This document shows, piece after piece, positions 28,930-37,963 of a stretch of 57,179 nucleotides of DNA. Position numbers and translations under genes: made by a program. The DNA comes from Rhodobiaceae bacterium (lineage in GTDB: Bacteria > Pseudomonadota > Alphaproteobacteria > Rhizobiales > TMED25). The stretch is taken from assembly GCA_018651345.1 (NCBI GenBank), contig JABIEF010000027.1, positions 1-57,179 on the forward strand. Direction: 5' to 3'. Under the pieces are notes generated by a model that saw only the letters and a program-made list of their open reading frames with translations, ran no database searches and had not been told where the DNA came from. Each line of letters opens with the position of its first letter. The first letter of the stretch is position 1.

Positions 28930-29583
28930 TCAAGGTGACCATTCAATAAAGTTATTAATTAATTTTAAACCTAATTTCTGACTTTTTTCAGGATGAAATT
29001 GCATTCCTATAATATTATCTCTTGCTATCATAGAGGTTAAATTAATTTCATGGTTACTAGTGGTTATTAGGTTCTCTTCTTTTTTTAAATAAAAATTATA
29101 AGAATGAACAAAATAAGCATGTAATCCATTTTCTCCAAGATCTATATTTTTTATAATTTTATGATTATTTTCTATGTGCAAAGTATTCCAACCCATATGG
29201 GGAATTTTTAAAATTTTTGATTTTAAATTTATTAATTCAACAGAGCCTTCTATCCAACCAAAACCTTTTGTAAGGTTATTTTCTAAACCTTGGTCTGCAA
29301 GTAATTGCATACCTACACAGATGCCTAAAAATGGCCTCCCTTTATTAACAACTAGGTCATTTAATGATTGTATTAAACAATCTATTTTTTCTAATCCAGC
29401 TTTGCAATCTGCAAATGAACCCACGCCTGGAAGCACAATTCTATCACAGTCTAATAAATCATCAGAATTTTGTACTATTTCAACTTTAAAACCTTTATTG
29501 GACTTACTAGCTACCAACTCAAATGCCTTTAACACAGAATGAAGATTACCTGAACCAAAGTCGATTATACCTATTTTTTCCAT
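28930..29583 (-). CDS. hisH: Imidazole glycerol phosphate synthase, glutaminase subunit
   Basis: HisH releases ammonia from glutamine and channels it to HisF. The class I amidotransferase triad is present: Cys in FLGICVGMQLLAD, and His/Glu in GMQFHPEKSQ. The oxyanion region LPGVGSFADC is near residue 54. The length of 217 aa is normal. It lies directly upstream of hisA, with one base between its TGA and the hisA ATG, and 20 bases after the DUF2628 gene. Confidence 0.97.
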   Translation of the reverse strand: MEKIGIIDFGSGNLHSVLKAFELVASKSNKGFKVEIVQNSDDLLDCDRIVLPGVGSFADCKAGLEKIDCLIQSLNDLVVNKGRPFLGICVGMQLLADQGLENNLTKGFGWIEGSVELINLKSKILKIPHMGWNTLHIENNHKIIKNIDLGENGLHAYFVHSYNFYLKKEENLITTSNHEINLTSMIARDNIIGMQFHPEKSQKLGLKLINNFIEWSP

Positions 29584-29603
29584 ATATTATTTCTAATTTT
29601 TTA

Positions 29604-30080
29604 TTATTTGTTAAAAGGGAATAAGTTCATTATTGGGTTTGTTTGCTTTATATTATTTATATCAGGTTGATTTATTCTATCTAGTGTAATTTTTTTCTTT
29701 TCTAAATTACCAACACTATTAATAAACTTCAATTGTGCATTAAAGATATTACTTGAACTTATACTTTTAATAAAATTATAACCTCTAATTACATATAACC
29801 ATCTCTTTATTTGACTAGATTCAAATGACCATATTAGATGAAATAATATTATAATTAATGCACTAACATTAATTGGAAAATAATTATCTAACTGTACTGC
29901 CATTAATAATATTAATAAATATAAAGGAATTAGAAATAAGTTTTTATTACATAAACACCATAATATTGGTGAAAAAAAAGCTATAATTGATACCTGATCT
30001 TTTATAAAAACAATATCATCTTCTAATAATATATTATTCTCATTTAGTATTTTTTTTTGATAGACTGTATATATTTCCAT
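29604..30080 (-). CDS. DUF2628-like membrane protein in the his operon
   Basis: The 158-aa protein has a soluble N terminus (residues 1-27), two or three hydrophobic segments (about 28-60 and 68-86) and a basic, Asn-rich tail. The pattern of an aromatic N terminus, FFSPILWCLCNKN, then a helix pair and YVIRGYNF resembles the DUF2628 family, which sits between hisB and hisH in many alphaproteobacteria. Its function is unknown. The position suggests co-expression with histidine genes but no clear metabolic role. Confidence 0.7.
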   Translation of the reverse strand: MEIYTVYQKKILNENNILLEDDIVFIKDQVSIIAFFSPILWCLCNKNLFLIPLYLLILLMAVQLDNYFPINVSALIIILFHLIWSFESSQIKRWLYVIRGYNFIKSISSSNIFNAQLKFINSVGNLEKKKITLDRINQPDINNIKQTNPIMNLFPFNK

Positions 30081-30101
30081 AACAATCCTATTTTAAATTA
30101 T

Positions 30102-30704
30102 TTATAATATGCCTTTTGTTGAAGGTAATCGATCAGGTGCGCGAAGGTCGAGAGATACTGCGGTTTTTAAAACTTTAGCTAAACCCTTAAAACAAGATTC
30201 AATAACATGGTGTGCATTCAAACCATATAAATTTTCTATATGCAATGTAATACCTGCATTATGAGCAAAAGCATGAAACCATTCTTGAAATAATTCCGTA
30301 TCCATATTTCCAACTTTTGATGGTCTAAATTTTACATTCCACTTTAAGAAAGGTCTTCCAGATATATCCAAGGCAATACGAGTTAATGTTTCATCCATTG
30401 GCATTAAAACATCAGAAAATCTTACTATTCCTATTTTATTATCTAATGCTTTTTTAAAAGCTTGACCCAAAACTATACCCACATCTTCTGTTGTATGGTG
30501 CATATCAATATGCAGGTCACCATTTGCAATTATATTTATATCAAACAAACCATGTTTAGCAATTTGTTCAAGCATATGGTCTAAAAATCCAATACCCGTA
30601 TTTATATTAGCATTACCAGATCCATCTAAATTAATATCACAAGATATTTTTGTTTCAATAGTATTGCGTTCTATATGAGCAATTCTAGGTTCAATTTTTG
30701 TCAT
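30102..30704 (-). CDS. hisB: Imidazoleglycerol-phosphate dehydratase
   Basis: HisB dehydrates imidazole glycerol phosphate to imidazole acetol phosphate using a manganese centre. The metal-ligand motifs [24 protein letters not shown] and [15 protein letters not shown] are intact. The protein is the monofunctional 200-aa form without the HAD phosphatase domain of E. coli HisB. It is the first gene of the hisB-DUF2628-hisH-hisA-hisF-hisE-coaA run and is divergent from hslV across 148 bases. Confidence 0.97.
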   Translation of the reverse strand: MTKIEPRIAHIERNTIETKISCDINLDGSGNANINTGIGFLDHMLEQIAKHGLFDINIIANGDLHIDMHHTTEDVGIVLGQAFKKALDNKIGIVRFSDVLMPMDETLTRIALDISGRPFLKWNVKFRPSKVGNMDTELFQEWFHAFAHNAGITLHIENLYGLNAHHVIESCFKGLAKVLKTAVSLDLRAPDRLPSTKGIL

Positions 30705-30852
30705 TTTTTTTACTCTCAGGAAATTTCATTACTCTTGTAAACTAAAATTATTAACATAATATATTAAAAGTACTAATAAATACTCAATTATAATATACTT
30801 GATTAAGTATTTATATTAAAAATATTCTAATTAATAAACTATTGAGGAAATT

Positions 30853-31410
30853 ATGATTGATCATTCTTCTGATACCTGGCTTGGAACTACTATCCTAATG
30901 GTCAGAAAAAATAATCTTGTAGCCATTGCAGGAGATGGGCAGGTTAGCTTTGGAAATACAGTTATCAAAACTAACGCAAAGAAAGTTAGAAGATTAGGGG
31001 TTGAGGGCAATGTTATTGCTGGATTTGCTGGAGCAACAGCAGATGCTTTAACTTTATTTGATAGATTGGAGGTTAAACTTGAACAATATCCAACGCAACT
31101 AACAAGAGCTGCGGTAGAGCTAGCAAAAGATTGGAGAATGGATAAATATATGCGCAGATTAGAAGCAATGATGTTAGTTGCAGATAAAGATGTGGGTTTT
31201 GTTTTAACAGGTAATGGAGATGTTTTAGAACCAGAAAATGGAGTAATTGCTATAGGTTCTGGTGGTAATTATGCACTTGCTGCGGCAAGAGCTTTAATTG
31301 ATAGTGATTATGATGCTATTGAAATAGTAACCAAGTCTATGAAAGTTGCCTCTGAAATATGTGTTTTCACAAATTCTAGCATTACTATAGAAAGTATAGA
31401 AATCAATTAA
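30853..31410 (+). CDS. hslV: ATP-dependent protease HslVU, peptidase subunit
   Basis: HslV is the proteasome-like peptidase whose catalytic nucleophile is an N-terminal threonine. The family start is [10 protein letters not shown], with Thr12 as the likely nucleophile, followed by [12 protein letters not shown]. In E. coli this Thr directly follows the initiator Met. Here eleven residues (ending in TWLG) precede it and must be removed to make an active enzyme. Short extensions of this kind are, as I recall, usual in alphaproteobacteria. The length is 185 aa, and hslU follows after 35 bases. Confidence 0.95.
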   Translation: MIDHSSDTWLGTTILMVRKNNLVAIAGDGQVSFGNTVIKTNAKKVRRLGVEGNVIAGFAGATADALTLFDRLEVKLEQYPTQLTRAAVELAKDWRMDKYMRRLEAMMLVADKDVGFVLTGNGDVLEPENGVIAIGSGGNYALAAARALIDSDYDAIEIVTKSMKVASEICVFTNSSITIESIEIN

Positions 31411-31445
31411 ATACAAATTCATTAATTTCTTAAGAAGGAGAATAA

Positions 31446-32753
31446 ATGGCCGACTTTTCACCAAGAGAAATCGTTTCAGAATTAGATAAATATATTATTG
31501 GACAAAATGAAGCTAAACGATCCTGTGCTATTGCTTTAAGGAACCAGTGGAGAAGACAACAGCTCACTGGAACAATAAAAGATGAGGTACTGCCAAAAAA
31601 TATACTAATGATTGGGCCAACAGGTGTTGGAAAAACTGAAATATCTAGAAGATTAGCAAAATTAGCACAAGCGCCTTTTGTTAAAGTTGAAGCCACTAAA
31701 TATACTGAAGTCGGATATGTAGGAAGAGATGTAGAGCATATAATACGTGATTTAATGGAAATTGGCATTGTTATGATTCGAGAGAAAAGAAAAAAAGAAG
31801 TTGAAGCAAAAGCTCATTTAGCAGCCGAAGAAAGAGTTTTGGATGCTCTGGTTGGAGAATCATCTACAAAAGCAACACGTGAAAATTTTAGGAAAAAATT
31901 AAGATCAGGTGAGTTAGACAATAAAGAGATTAATGTTAAAATTAAAGATAACCGCAATAACACTTCTAGTTTTGAAATTCCAGGAATGCCTGGAGCACAA
32001 ATGGGGATGTTGAATCTAAATGATATGTTAGGAAAAGCTTTAGGAGATAAATTTTCAAGCAAGAAAATGACAGTTAAGAATAGTTATGAAATCTTGATTG
32101 AAGAAGAAGCCGACAAATTATTGGATGATGAAAAAATAGCACAAGAAGCAATAAAAAATGTTGAAAATCATGGAATCGTTTTTATAGATGAAATTGATAA
32201 AATATGCGCTCGTGAAGGAAGACAAGGCGCTGATATCAGTAGAGAGGGTGTGCAACGTGATTTGCTTCCTTTAATCGAGGGTACAACGGTGCCGACAAAG
32301 CATGGATCTATTAAAACTGATCATATACTCTTCATAACCTCAGGGGCTTTTCATTTGGCTAAACCATCAGATTTATTACCGGAATTACAAGGAAGATTAC
32401 CAATTAGAGTTGAGCTTACTGCATTAAGTAAAGATGATTTTGTAAAAATTTTAAAGGATACAGAAGCCAGCCTAATAAAACAATATGTTGCATTACTTGG
32501 AACAGAAAATGTCATTCTTGAATTTACTGATGATGGTATTAATGAAATTGCAAGTATAGCAGCTGAGGTTAATTCATCTGTTGAAAATATTGGGGCGAGA
32601 AGATTACATACAATAATAGAGCGGGTGTTAGATGAAGTAAGTTTTAAAGCCACGGATATGGATGGAGAAGTAGTGATAATAAATGCAGAGTATGTAGATA
32701 AACATATTGGTAATTTATCTAAAAATACAGATTTATCAAAATTCATTCTATAG
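31446..32753 (+). CDS. hslU: ATP-dependent protease HslVU, ATPase subunit
   Basis: HslU is the AAA+ unfoldase that feeds proteins to HslV. The 435-aa protein begins with [17 protein letters not shown]; Walker A GPTGVGKT is at 57-64, the substrate pore motif region [13 protein letters not shown] follows, an inserted I domain spans roughly 110-240, and Walker B is VFIDEIDKI. The C-terminal tail ends DLSKFIL, consistent with the HslV-docking tail. An AAGGAG ribosome site precedes the ATG. Confidence 0.97.
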   Translation: MADFSPREIVSELDKYIIGQNEAKRSCAIALRNQWRRQQLTGTIKDEVLPKNILMIGPTGVGKTEISRRLAKLAQAPFVKVEATKYTEVGYVGRDVEHIIRDLMEIGIVMIREKRKKEVEAKAHLAAEERVLDALVGESSTKATRENFRKKLRSGELDNKEINVKIKDNRNNTSSFEIPGMPGAQMGMLNLNDMLGKALGDKFSSKKMTVKNSYEILIEEEADKLLDDEKIAQEAIKNVENHGIVFIDEIDKICAREGRQGADISREGVQRDLLPLIEGTTVPTKHGSIKTDHILFITSGAFHLAKPSDLLPELQGRLPIRVELTALSKDDFVKILKDTEASLIKQYVALLGTENVILEFTDDGINEIASIAAEVNSSVENIGARRLHTIIERVLDEVSFKATDMDGEVVIINAEYVDKHIGNLSKNTDLSKFIL

Positions 32754-32760
32754 AAAAATT

Positions 32761-33318
32761 TTATTTGCTTTTTAACAACACATAGTAAGCACCAGACCCA
32801 CCATGCTTCTGGTGAGAAAACCTGAAACCATTTACCATATTAAAAAAATTTTGTTCTTTTAACCAAATCGGTAGCTTGGTCTTCAGGACACCGACTGCAT
32901 TAAATTCCTTATTATTATCTATTCGACCCTTACCTGTTACTACAAGCACTAACTTTAAATGATCTTGGTATGATTTTACAATAAAATTATATAACAAATC
33001 ATACGCTTCTATTTGATTGAATCCATGTAAATCAAGAGTTGCCCCTATTTCTACATTTCCTCTTGTCATTCTTTGGTTTGTTCTTCTGTCAATACCTGTA
33101 TATTGAATATTTTGTTTTACTTTTAATTGATTAGAATGTTCGGTTATTTTCTTTAAATTTTTATTAGAATTATGACTGGATAATATATTTTTTTCATTAG
33201 GTTGAAATAGATCTTTTTTACTATCCTCATGAGGTTTTTTATTAACTTTCAAAGGCTGAATTGAGGAGGTAATTTCTTTCCATAAATTTAAATCTTCTTC
33301 TTTTAATTTTTTAACCAT
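32761..33318 (-). CDS. Smr-domain protein (MutS2-type C-terminal domain)
   Basis: The C-terminal 90 residues form an Smr domain with LDLHGFNQIEA, VTGKGR and HGGSGAYYVLL. Smr domains have nicking or RNA-cleaving activity in some proteins; the role of these stand-alone alphaproteobacterial forms is unknown. The N terminus is basic and low in complexity. I chose ATG 33318 (185 aa), which overlaps mltA by eight bases and gives the KKLKEEDLNLWKEI start of homologues; ATG 33333 is an alternative. It is downstream of mltA and its stop lies seven bases from that of hslU. Confidence 0.85.
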   Translation of the reverse strand: MVKKLKEEDLNLWKEITSSIQPLKVNKKPHEDSKKDLFQPNEKNILSSHNSNKNLKKITEHSNQLKVKQNIQYTGIDRRTNQRMTRGNVEIGATLDLHGFNQIEAYDLLYNFIVKSYQDHLKLVLVVTGKGRIDNNKEFNAVGVLKTKLPIWLKEQNFFNMVNGFRFSHQKHGGSGAYYVLLKSK

Positions 33319-34387
33319 AGAAATCAACTTCATCTTTTAATAGAAATATTATTATATTACCTTTTTCTTTCATTTTACCAGCTATTTGACCCGCGTCATA
33401 ACCAGATCCAAAAAATATATCACCTCTTATAAATCCCTTTATTGCCGATCCTGTATCTTGAGCAATCATCAACCTTTGAAATTTTTCTATACAACTTATT
33501 TTCTTTGAAGGAGTTATTGTTTCAAGCCAAATTGGTGTATTAATATCATAAATAGACAAATCAACAGCCAGTGATCTTTCAGGAGTTAATTCTATACCGG
33601 TTTGTCCAATAGCATGATAGTCATTATTTTCATTTACATGTTGTTTAAAAAAAATATACGATTTATTTTTATTTAAAATATCATTCATTTTATTTGAATT
33701 ATTTTTAAACCAATTTTTTATAGCATCCATTGATATCTCTTGTTCTTCAATAAAACCAAGAGATACTAAAACCTTACCAATCGAAGTATATGGAAATCCA
33801 TTTTTAGCTGCATAGGTAAATCTTTTAGAAGTTCCATCTGTAAATATTAATTTACCTGATCCTTGTATGTGCATAAAATACGCTTCTATAGGATCTTTTA
33901 ACCAAGCTAAAACATCAGTTTTTTCAAGAGTAAAATTATTAATCATTTCTCTCGTCGGGGGAATAATAAATTTGTTATCAATTTGTAATAAATGCGTATA
34001 TCCAGTAATCATATTACTTTTTATCTTAATATTTTCACATTTAATTAAATTTTTTGGTGGTGCGTATAATGGTATATAATATTCTTCAGATCTAGTATGT
34101 GATGCTTCTAAATATGGCTCATAATATCCAGTAAATAAACTAGTTATTTTATCGTAATCAAAAAATTTATAAGGGATATAATTTTGTTCAAAAAAATATT
34201 TTGGATTTTTTGAATTATGTATTTTATCTAATAAACTAGATATCTTTTTAGATTTAGGAGAATGTCTATACTGAAAAATTATCCCTCTTTTCAAAGCTTC
34301 ATAAGCTTCAATATGACTATCATGATCCCAACCATTAATTTCTTTAAAAGAAATTCTTTTAAAGTGTTTTTTCAAATTATGCATCAT
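33311..34387 (-). CDS. mltA: Membrane-bound lytic murein transglycosylase A-like protein
   Basis: MltA cleaves peptidoglycan glycan strands to 1,6-anhydro-muropeptides. The MltA domain is clear: FTGYYEPYLEAS near residue 86, IQGSGKLIF, and the C-terminal 3D-type segment with AQDTGSAIKG and RGDIFFGSG, which includes the likely catalytic Asp. The length is 358 aa. There is no N-terminal signal peptide or lipobox in the frame. Smr-mltA-Tim44 order is conserved in alphaproteobacteria. Confidence 0.88.
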   Translation of the reverse strand: MMHNLKKHFKRISFKEINGWDHDSHIEAYEALKRGIIFQYRHSPKSKKISSLLDKIHNSKNPKYFFEQNYIPYKFFDYDKITSLFTGYYEPYLEASHTRSEEYYIPLYAPPKNLIKCENIKIKSNMITGYTHLLQIDNKFIIPPTREMINNFTLEKTDVLAWLKDPIEAYFMHIQGSGKLIFTDGTSKRFTYAAKNGFPYTSIGKVLVSLGFIEEQEISMDAIKNWFKNNSNKMNDILNKNKSYIFFKQHVNENNDYHAIGQTGIELTPERSLAVDLSIYDINTPIWLETITPSKKISCIEKFQRLMIAQDTGSAIKGFIRGDIFFGSGYDAGQIAGKMKEKGNIIIFLLKDEVDFYG

Positions 34388-34412
34388 TATTTTATTTAAA
34401 AAATTTTTATCT

Positions 34413-35078
34413 TTAGTGGGAAGATTTTATATCTATCACTTTCCAATTAGGGTTTTTAGATTTCATATCTTTTTCAAAAATCCAGACTTCTGTTTTCTTA
34501 TATTCTTGTATTTTATCTAAATTATTTTCATTTACGACTTCGTGTTTTAACAAAGAACCAATTTCACCAACTAATTTTACTGTTATCTGTGCAATACTTG
34601 ATCTCAATTCAATAGATAAAATCTCACTAGATAATACTCTAATTAATGTATATTCTAATAATTCATTCTTACTTTTTCTTCTTTCTATTGCATCAGTAAA
34701 TGTGATTTTAACATCTTCTCTAAGTAAATTATTCAATACATTATAATCTTCTTCTGAATAAGCTATCAGAACCATTTCATATGCGATTTTTGTCCCATCA
34801 CAAAATGTATTTACACTAAAATCATTATCAAATTTTGATATTTTTGCAATTTGATCTTCTAATAATGAATTTTTTGTTATTTTATTTTCTTTTTCATTAG
34901 GAATTGGAGCTTCTAAAATTGTTTTCTCGTTATGTATATCTATGCTTTCATGTTTTTTATTATTAAAATCATATACATTAGTTCTTTTTTTTTCGTGACC
35001 CGTGCGTCGCCCTAAATTATTAAATAAAGCTATAAAAATTACTATTACAACTATCAAAAGAATTAAATTTTCAATCAT
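34413..35078 (-). CDS. Tim44/TimA-like domain protein, membrane anchored
   Basis: The protein has one N-terminal membrane helix (about residues 4-20) and a Tim44-like C-terminal domain (about 75-220) related to the mitochondrial import factor Tim44. The bacterial homologue TimA is thought to associate with the inner membrane; its role is not settled. I place the start at ATG 35078 (221 aa), just inside a GTG at 35081. It heads the Tim44-mltA-smr run and is divergent from fxsA. Proximity to secB matches the usual alphaproteobacterial order. Confidence 0.87.
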   Translation of the reverse strand: MIENLILLIVVIVIFIALFNNLGRRTGHEKKRTNVYDFNNKKHESIDIHNEKTILEAPIPNEKENKITKNSLLEDQIAKISKFDNDFSVNTFCDGTKIAYEMVLIAYSEEDYNVLNNLLREDVKITFTDAIERRKSKNELLEYTLIRVLSSEILSIELRSSIAQITVKLVGEIGSLLKHEVVNENNLDKIQEYKKTEVWIFEKDMKSKNPNWKVIDIKSSH

Positions 35079-35180
35079 CACTTATCTCTTTTTTAAAATT
35101 AAGTATATTAATTATATATCGACAATTCAGAATAATCTATAATATGCTACTATCTATAAATATTATATAAAGCTTAAAAT

Positions 35181-35621
35181 ATGAAATTGTTTATTTTTCT
35201 TACGTTAATACTATCAATTATATATTTCGAAGTAGAGTTATTTAAGACTATTAGTGACTCAATAGGTTTTTCAGTAACATTATTTCTTATAATAATAACA
35301 GGACTTCTTGGTTTTTTTTTAATAAAAAAACAATTTATTGAAATAATAACTAGTTTAAATAAAAAAAATACAAATAACCAAGAAAAATTAATAGAGATTT
35401 TAGAGGTTCTATTTCTCCCTATATCAGGTTTTTTATTATTTTTGCCTGGTTTTTTTACTGATATTATTGGTTTTATATTACTAATAAAAATCATTAGAAA
35501 ATATTTATTAGCAAAAATTATAAAAGCAAAAAAGAGAAAGCAAGATGCAAATTTTATTGATATAGACTACACAATTGTTGACGAAGATGATGAATATGAT
35601 AAAATTAAAAAATTAAAATAA
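35181..35621 (+). CDS. fxsA: FxsA family membrane protein
   Basis: FxsA is a small inner-membrane protein; E. coli FxsA affects F-plasmid exclusion of phage T7, but its normal function is unknown. The 146-aa sequence has four hydrophobic segments (roughly 2-20, 28-47, 74-98 and adjoining), the family Phe/Leu-rich pattern with the FLPGFFTDIIGFIL motif, and an acidic, Lys-rich tail. secB follows 14 bases later. Confidence 0.88.
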   Translation: MKLFIFLTLILSIIYFEVELFKTISDSIGFSVTLFLIIITGLLGFFLIKKQFIEIITSLNKKNTNNQEKLIEILEVLFLPISGFLLFLPGFFTDIIGFILLIKIIRKYLLAKIIKAKKRKQDANFIDIDYTIVDEDDEYDKIKKLK

Positions 35622-35635
35622 AATATAGAAGTAGC

Positions 35636-36079
35636 ATGGAAAAAGTTCAAAGTAGTTTTAAATGTTTAAGTCAGTATATTAAAGATTTATCTTTTGAAAA
35701 TCCCAAAACACCCAATATCCTTCCTCATCTAATAGGAAACCCAACTATCAGTGTTGGTGTTAATGTAAATGCTATATCAATTGATGATGCAAAAAATATA
35801 TTTGAAATAGAATTAACAATTAATGCACAAGCCAAAAAAAAAGATGAAATTGTTTTCATAGCAGAACTTGTTTACGCAGGAGTTATAGAGTTAGTAAACG
35901 TTGATGAAAACCAAAAGTCTTTTATTGTTCTCGTTGATGGTGCAAAAATGATTTTTCCTTTTGCAAGAAGAATTTTAGCTGATTTAGTAAGAGATGGTGG
36001 CTTTCCCCCTTTGTATATTGAACCAATAGATTTTTTAGAATTGTATAAAAATAATATTCCTAGTCATCTTAACAGCTAA
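35636..36079 (+). CDS. secB: Protein-export chaperone SecB
   Basis: SecB holds preproteins unfolded and passes them to SecA. The 147-aa sequence is within family length. It has the conserved YIKDLSFENP motif near residue 14, VNVNAISIDD, FIAELVYAG and the C-terminal GGFPPLYIEPIDF signature. The porin and lipoproteins in this window are plausible clients. Its stop is one base from that of the convergent dnaQ. Confidence 0.96.
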   Translation: MEKVQSSFKCLSQYIKDLSFENPKTPNILPHLIGNPTISVGVNVNAISIDDAKNIFEIELTINAQAKKKDEIVFIAELVYAGVIELVNVDENQKSFIVLVDGAKMIFPFARRILADLVRDGGFPPLYIEPIDFLELYKNNIPSHLNS

Positions 36080-36080
36080 A

Positions 36081-36764
36081 TTAATTATAAATATCCCAAA
36101 GCGGCTTATTATGCATTGATTTAATATATAATTTATGTTCCTGTAAATCCTTTGAACTTAACCTTTCTGGTAATTCTTTTTCTCTTTTATTTTTTATAAT
36201 ATCAATTTTTTGAATGCCTTCTTCAGTTTCTTTATCAAGCAAAAGCCCGTGCTGACGACCACCAATTAATTCCATATAAACTTCAGCAAGTAATTCACAA
36301 TCTAAACGTGCATCATGATAATCTCTTTTATTGTTATCAATACTATATCGCCTACATAAGGCATCAAGACTATTTGGTGACCCTGGGTGCTTCTCTCTTG
36401 CTAGTTGTAGGGTATCTATCACACGATTAAATTTTAATTTCTCTAATCCTATTAAAGTTAGTTCATGATTCAAAAAATTCATATCAAACTTAGCATTATG
36501 AATTAATAAAATTGAGTCCTCAATAAAAAATAAAAAATCCTCAACGATATCTCCAAAAATAGGTTTATCCGATAAGAATTGTTCTGTTAATCCGTGCACC
36601 TTGAATGCACCTTCTGGCATATCACGCTTTGGATTTATATATGTTTGATAACATTTACCGGTAGGAATATGATTAATTAATTCAACACATGCTATCTCTA
36701 CAACTTTATCTCCATTTTTTGGATCCAATCCAGTTGTTTCTGTATCGAGTACTATTTCTCTCAT
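36081..36764 (-). CDS. dnaQ: DNA polymerase III epsilon subunit (3'-5' exonuclease)
   Basis: DnaQ proofreads for polymerase III. The exonuclease motifs are intact: Exo I VLDTETTGLDP at residues 5-15, Exo II HNAKFDMNFL, and Exo III YHDARLDCELLAEVY with H-x4-D. The length of 227 aa is normal. A C-terminal segment with RLSSKDLQEHKLY fits the alpha-subunit-binding tail. It is seven bases after coaE in the dnaQ-coaE-maf-PPSR cluster. Confidence 0.96.
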   Translation of the reverse strand: MREIVLDTETTGLDPKNGDKVVEIACVELINHIPTGKCYQTYINPKRDMPEGAFKVHGLTEQFLSDKPIFGDIVEDFLFFIEDSILLIHNAKFDMNFLNHELTLIGLEKLKFNRVIDTLQLAREKHPGSPNSLDALCRRYSIDNNKRDYHDARLDCELLAEVYMELIGGRQHGLLLDKETEEGIQKIDIIKNKREKELPERLSSKDLQEHKLYIKSMHNKPLWDIYN

Positions 36765-36770
36765 AAATTC

Positions 36771-37361
36771 CTACTTTATATTACCTAGAATTGTATTATA
36801 GATATACATAACTTGTTTTTTTGTTGTCTCTATTTCTAAATTATTAATAACATAGTCTGCTTTTGCACATTTTTCTTCATCTGATATTTGTCTATTTAAA
36901 ATATTTAAAAATTTTTCTTTATTCATGTCTTTGCGTTGTAATACTCTTTTACTTTGTATTTCAAAAGGTGCTGTTATTACTATAACTACATCTATAAAAT
37001 CATGTATACCTACTTCGAATAATAAAGGTATTTCTATAAGAATTAATGGATTTTTATTTTTTATTGACTCATTGATAAAATTAATTTGCTGACTCCTGAC
37101 CAAAGGATGTATAAAACTTTCTAAAATTTCTAATTTTCTTTTATCTTTAAATACAATTTCAGCGATTCTTTTTTTACAAATGTTATCTTTCTCATACTCA
37201 GAAAAATTATCTTTTATAAACTTTAAAACTTCTGGATTTTGATTATATATCAAATTAACAGCATCATCTGAGTTGAAAACTGGTACTGACAAGTCCGCAA
37301 ATAATTTTGCAACCGTTGTCTTTCCCATACCTATAGATCCCGTTAAACCTATTACAATCAT
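36771..37361 (-). CDS. coaE: Dephospho-CoA kinase
   Basis: CoaE phosphorylates dephospho-CoA, the last step of CoA synthesis. The P-loop GLTGSIGMGKTTVAK is at residues 5-19. The FADLSVPVFNSDDAV segment and IEIPLLFE motif match the family. The length of 196 aa is normal. Its start overlaps the maf stop by four bases (ATGA). Confidence 0.95.
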   Translation of the reverse strand: MIVIGLTGSIGMGKTTVAKLFADLSVPVFNSDDAVNLIYNQNPEVLKFIKDNFSEYEKDNICKKRIAEIVFKDKRKLEILESFIHPLVRSQQINFINESIKNKNPLILIEIPLLFEVGIHDFIDVVIVITAPFEIQSKRVLQRKDMNKEKFLNILNRQISDEEKCAKADYVINNLEIETTKKQVMYIYNTILGNIK

Positions 37362-37963
37362 TTTTTAATATACCCCGCCTGCCTTAAGAACTTTAATAAT
37401 TGAAACAAAGATATCCCTTGAATTGAAAAAAAATCGCCGTCAATTTTTTTAAATAACTGAATCCCCAAACCTTCTATTTCGTAGCCTGCTACAACTTTAT
37501 TAATTTTATTTTTCATTGAAGTAACATATGATCCAATAAATTCATCCGTAAAATCTCTCATATACATCTTACTAATTTCAGTGTGTTGCCAGATTTTCCT
37601 TGAATTTAAAACACACACGTTTGAAGTAATTAAATTATGTTTTTTTCCTTTTAATTTCTTCAAATCAGTTAGAGCATTACTTGTGTCGCGTGGTTTATGA
37701 AAAATTTCATTATCACATTCTAATATTTGATCACATCCAATAATTAATTGTTCTGGGTACTTCTCTGACACTTTCATTGCTTTTTCTTCAGCAAGCGTAA
37801 GAGCAAGATCTTTAACTCGAAATTGTATATTTTCTTGATATTTTTTTTGTATTTGACGCTCATCTATCATTGAATCCACTGAATCGAAATGAAGGCCTGC
37901 ATTTTTTAAAATATTTATTCGTATAGAACTTTTTGATGCTAAAATAATTTTATGATTTATCAT
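37358..37963 (-). CDS. Maf-like nucleoside triphosphate pyrophosphatase
   Basis: Maf proteins hydrolyse non-canonical or specific NTPs to NMP and PPi. The N terminus is LASKSSIRINILKNAG, with Ser in place of Pro in the usual SPRR motif, and the GCDQIL and KPRDTSNALTDL motifs follow. I use ATG 37963 (201 aa) over GTG 37972, which overlaps PPSR more deeply. Which nucleotide it prefers cannot be told from the sequence. It sits between coaE and PPSR in the origin-left cluster. Confidence 0.9.
   Translation of the reverse strand: MINHKIILASKSSIRINILKNAGLHFDSVDSMIDERQIQKKYQENIQFRVKDLALTLAEEKAMKVSEKYPEQLIIGCDQILECDNEIFHKPRDTSNALTDLKKLKGKKHNLITSNVCVLNSRKIWQHTEISKMYMRDFTDEFIGSYVTSMKNKINKVVAGYEIEGLGIQLFKKIDGDFFSIQGISLFQLLKFLRQAGYIKK

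Noticed and set aside
30795-30810. ATACTT-GATT-AAGTAT inverted repeat upstream of hslV as an operator
   Set aside because: The arms are only 6 bp and A/T-rich; no good -10 follows at a suitable distance, so support is too weak.
31873-31890. CACGTGAAAA inside hslU as a second parS
   Set aside because: Only one half of the parS dyad matches; the other arm diverges, so it is probably chance.
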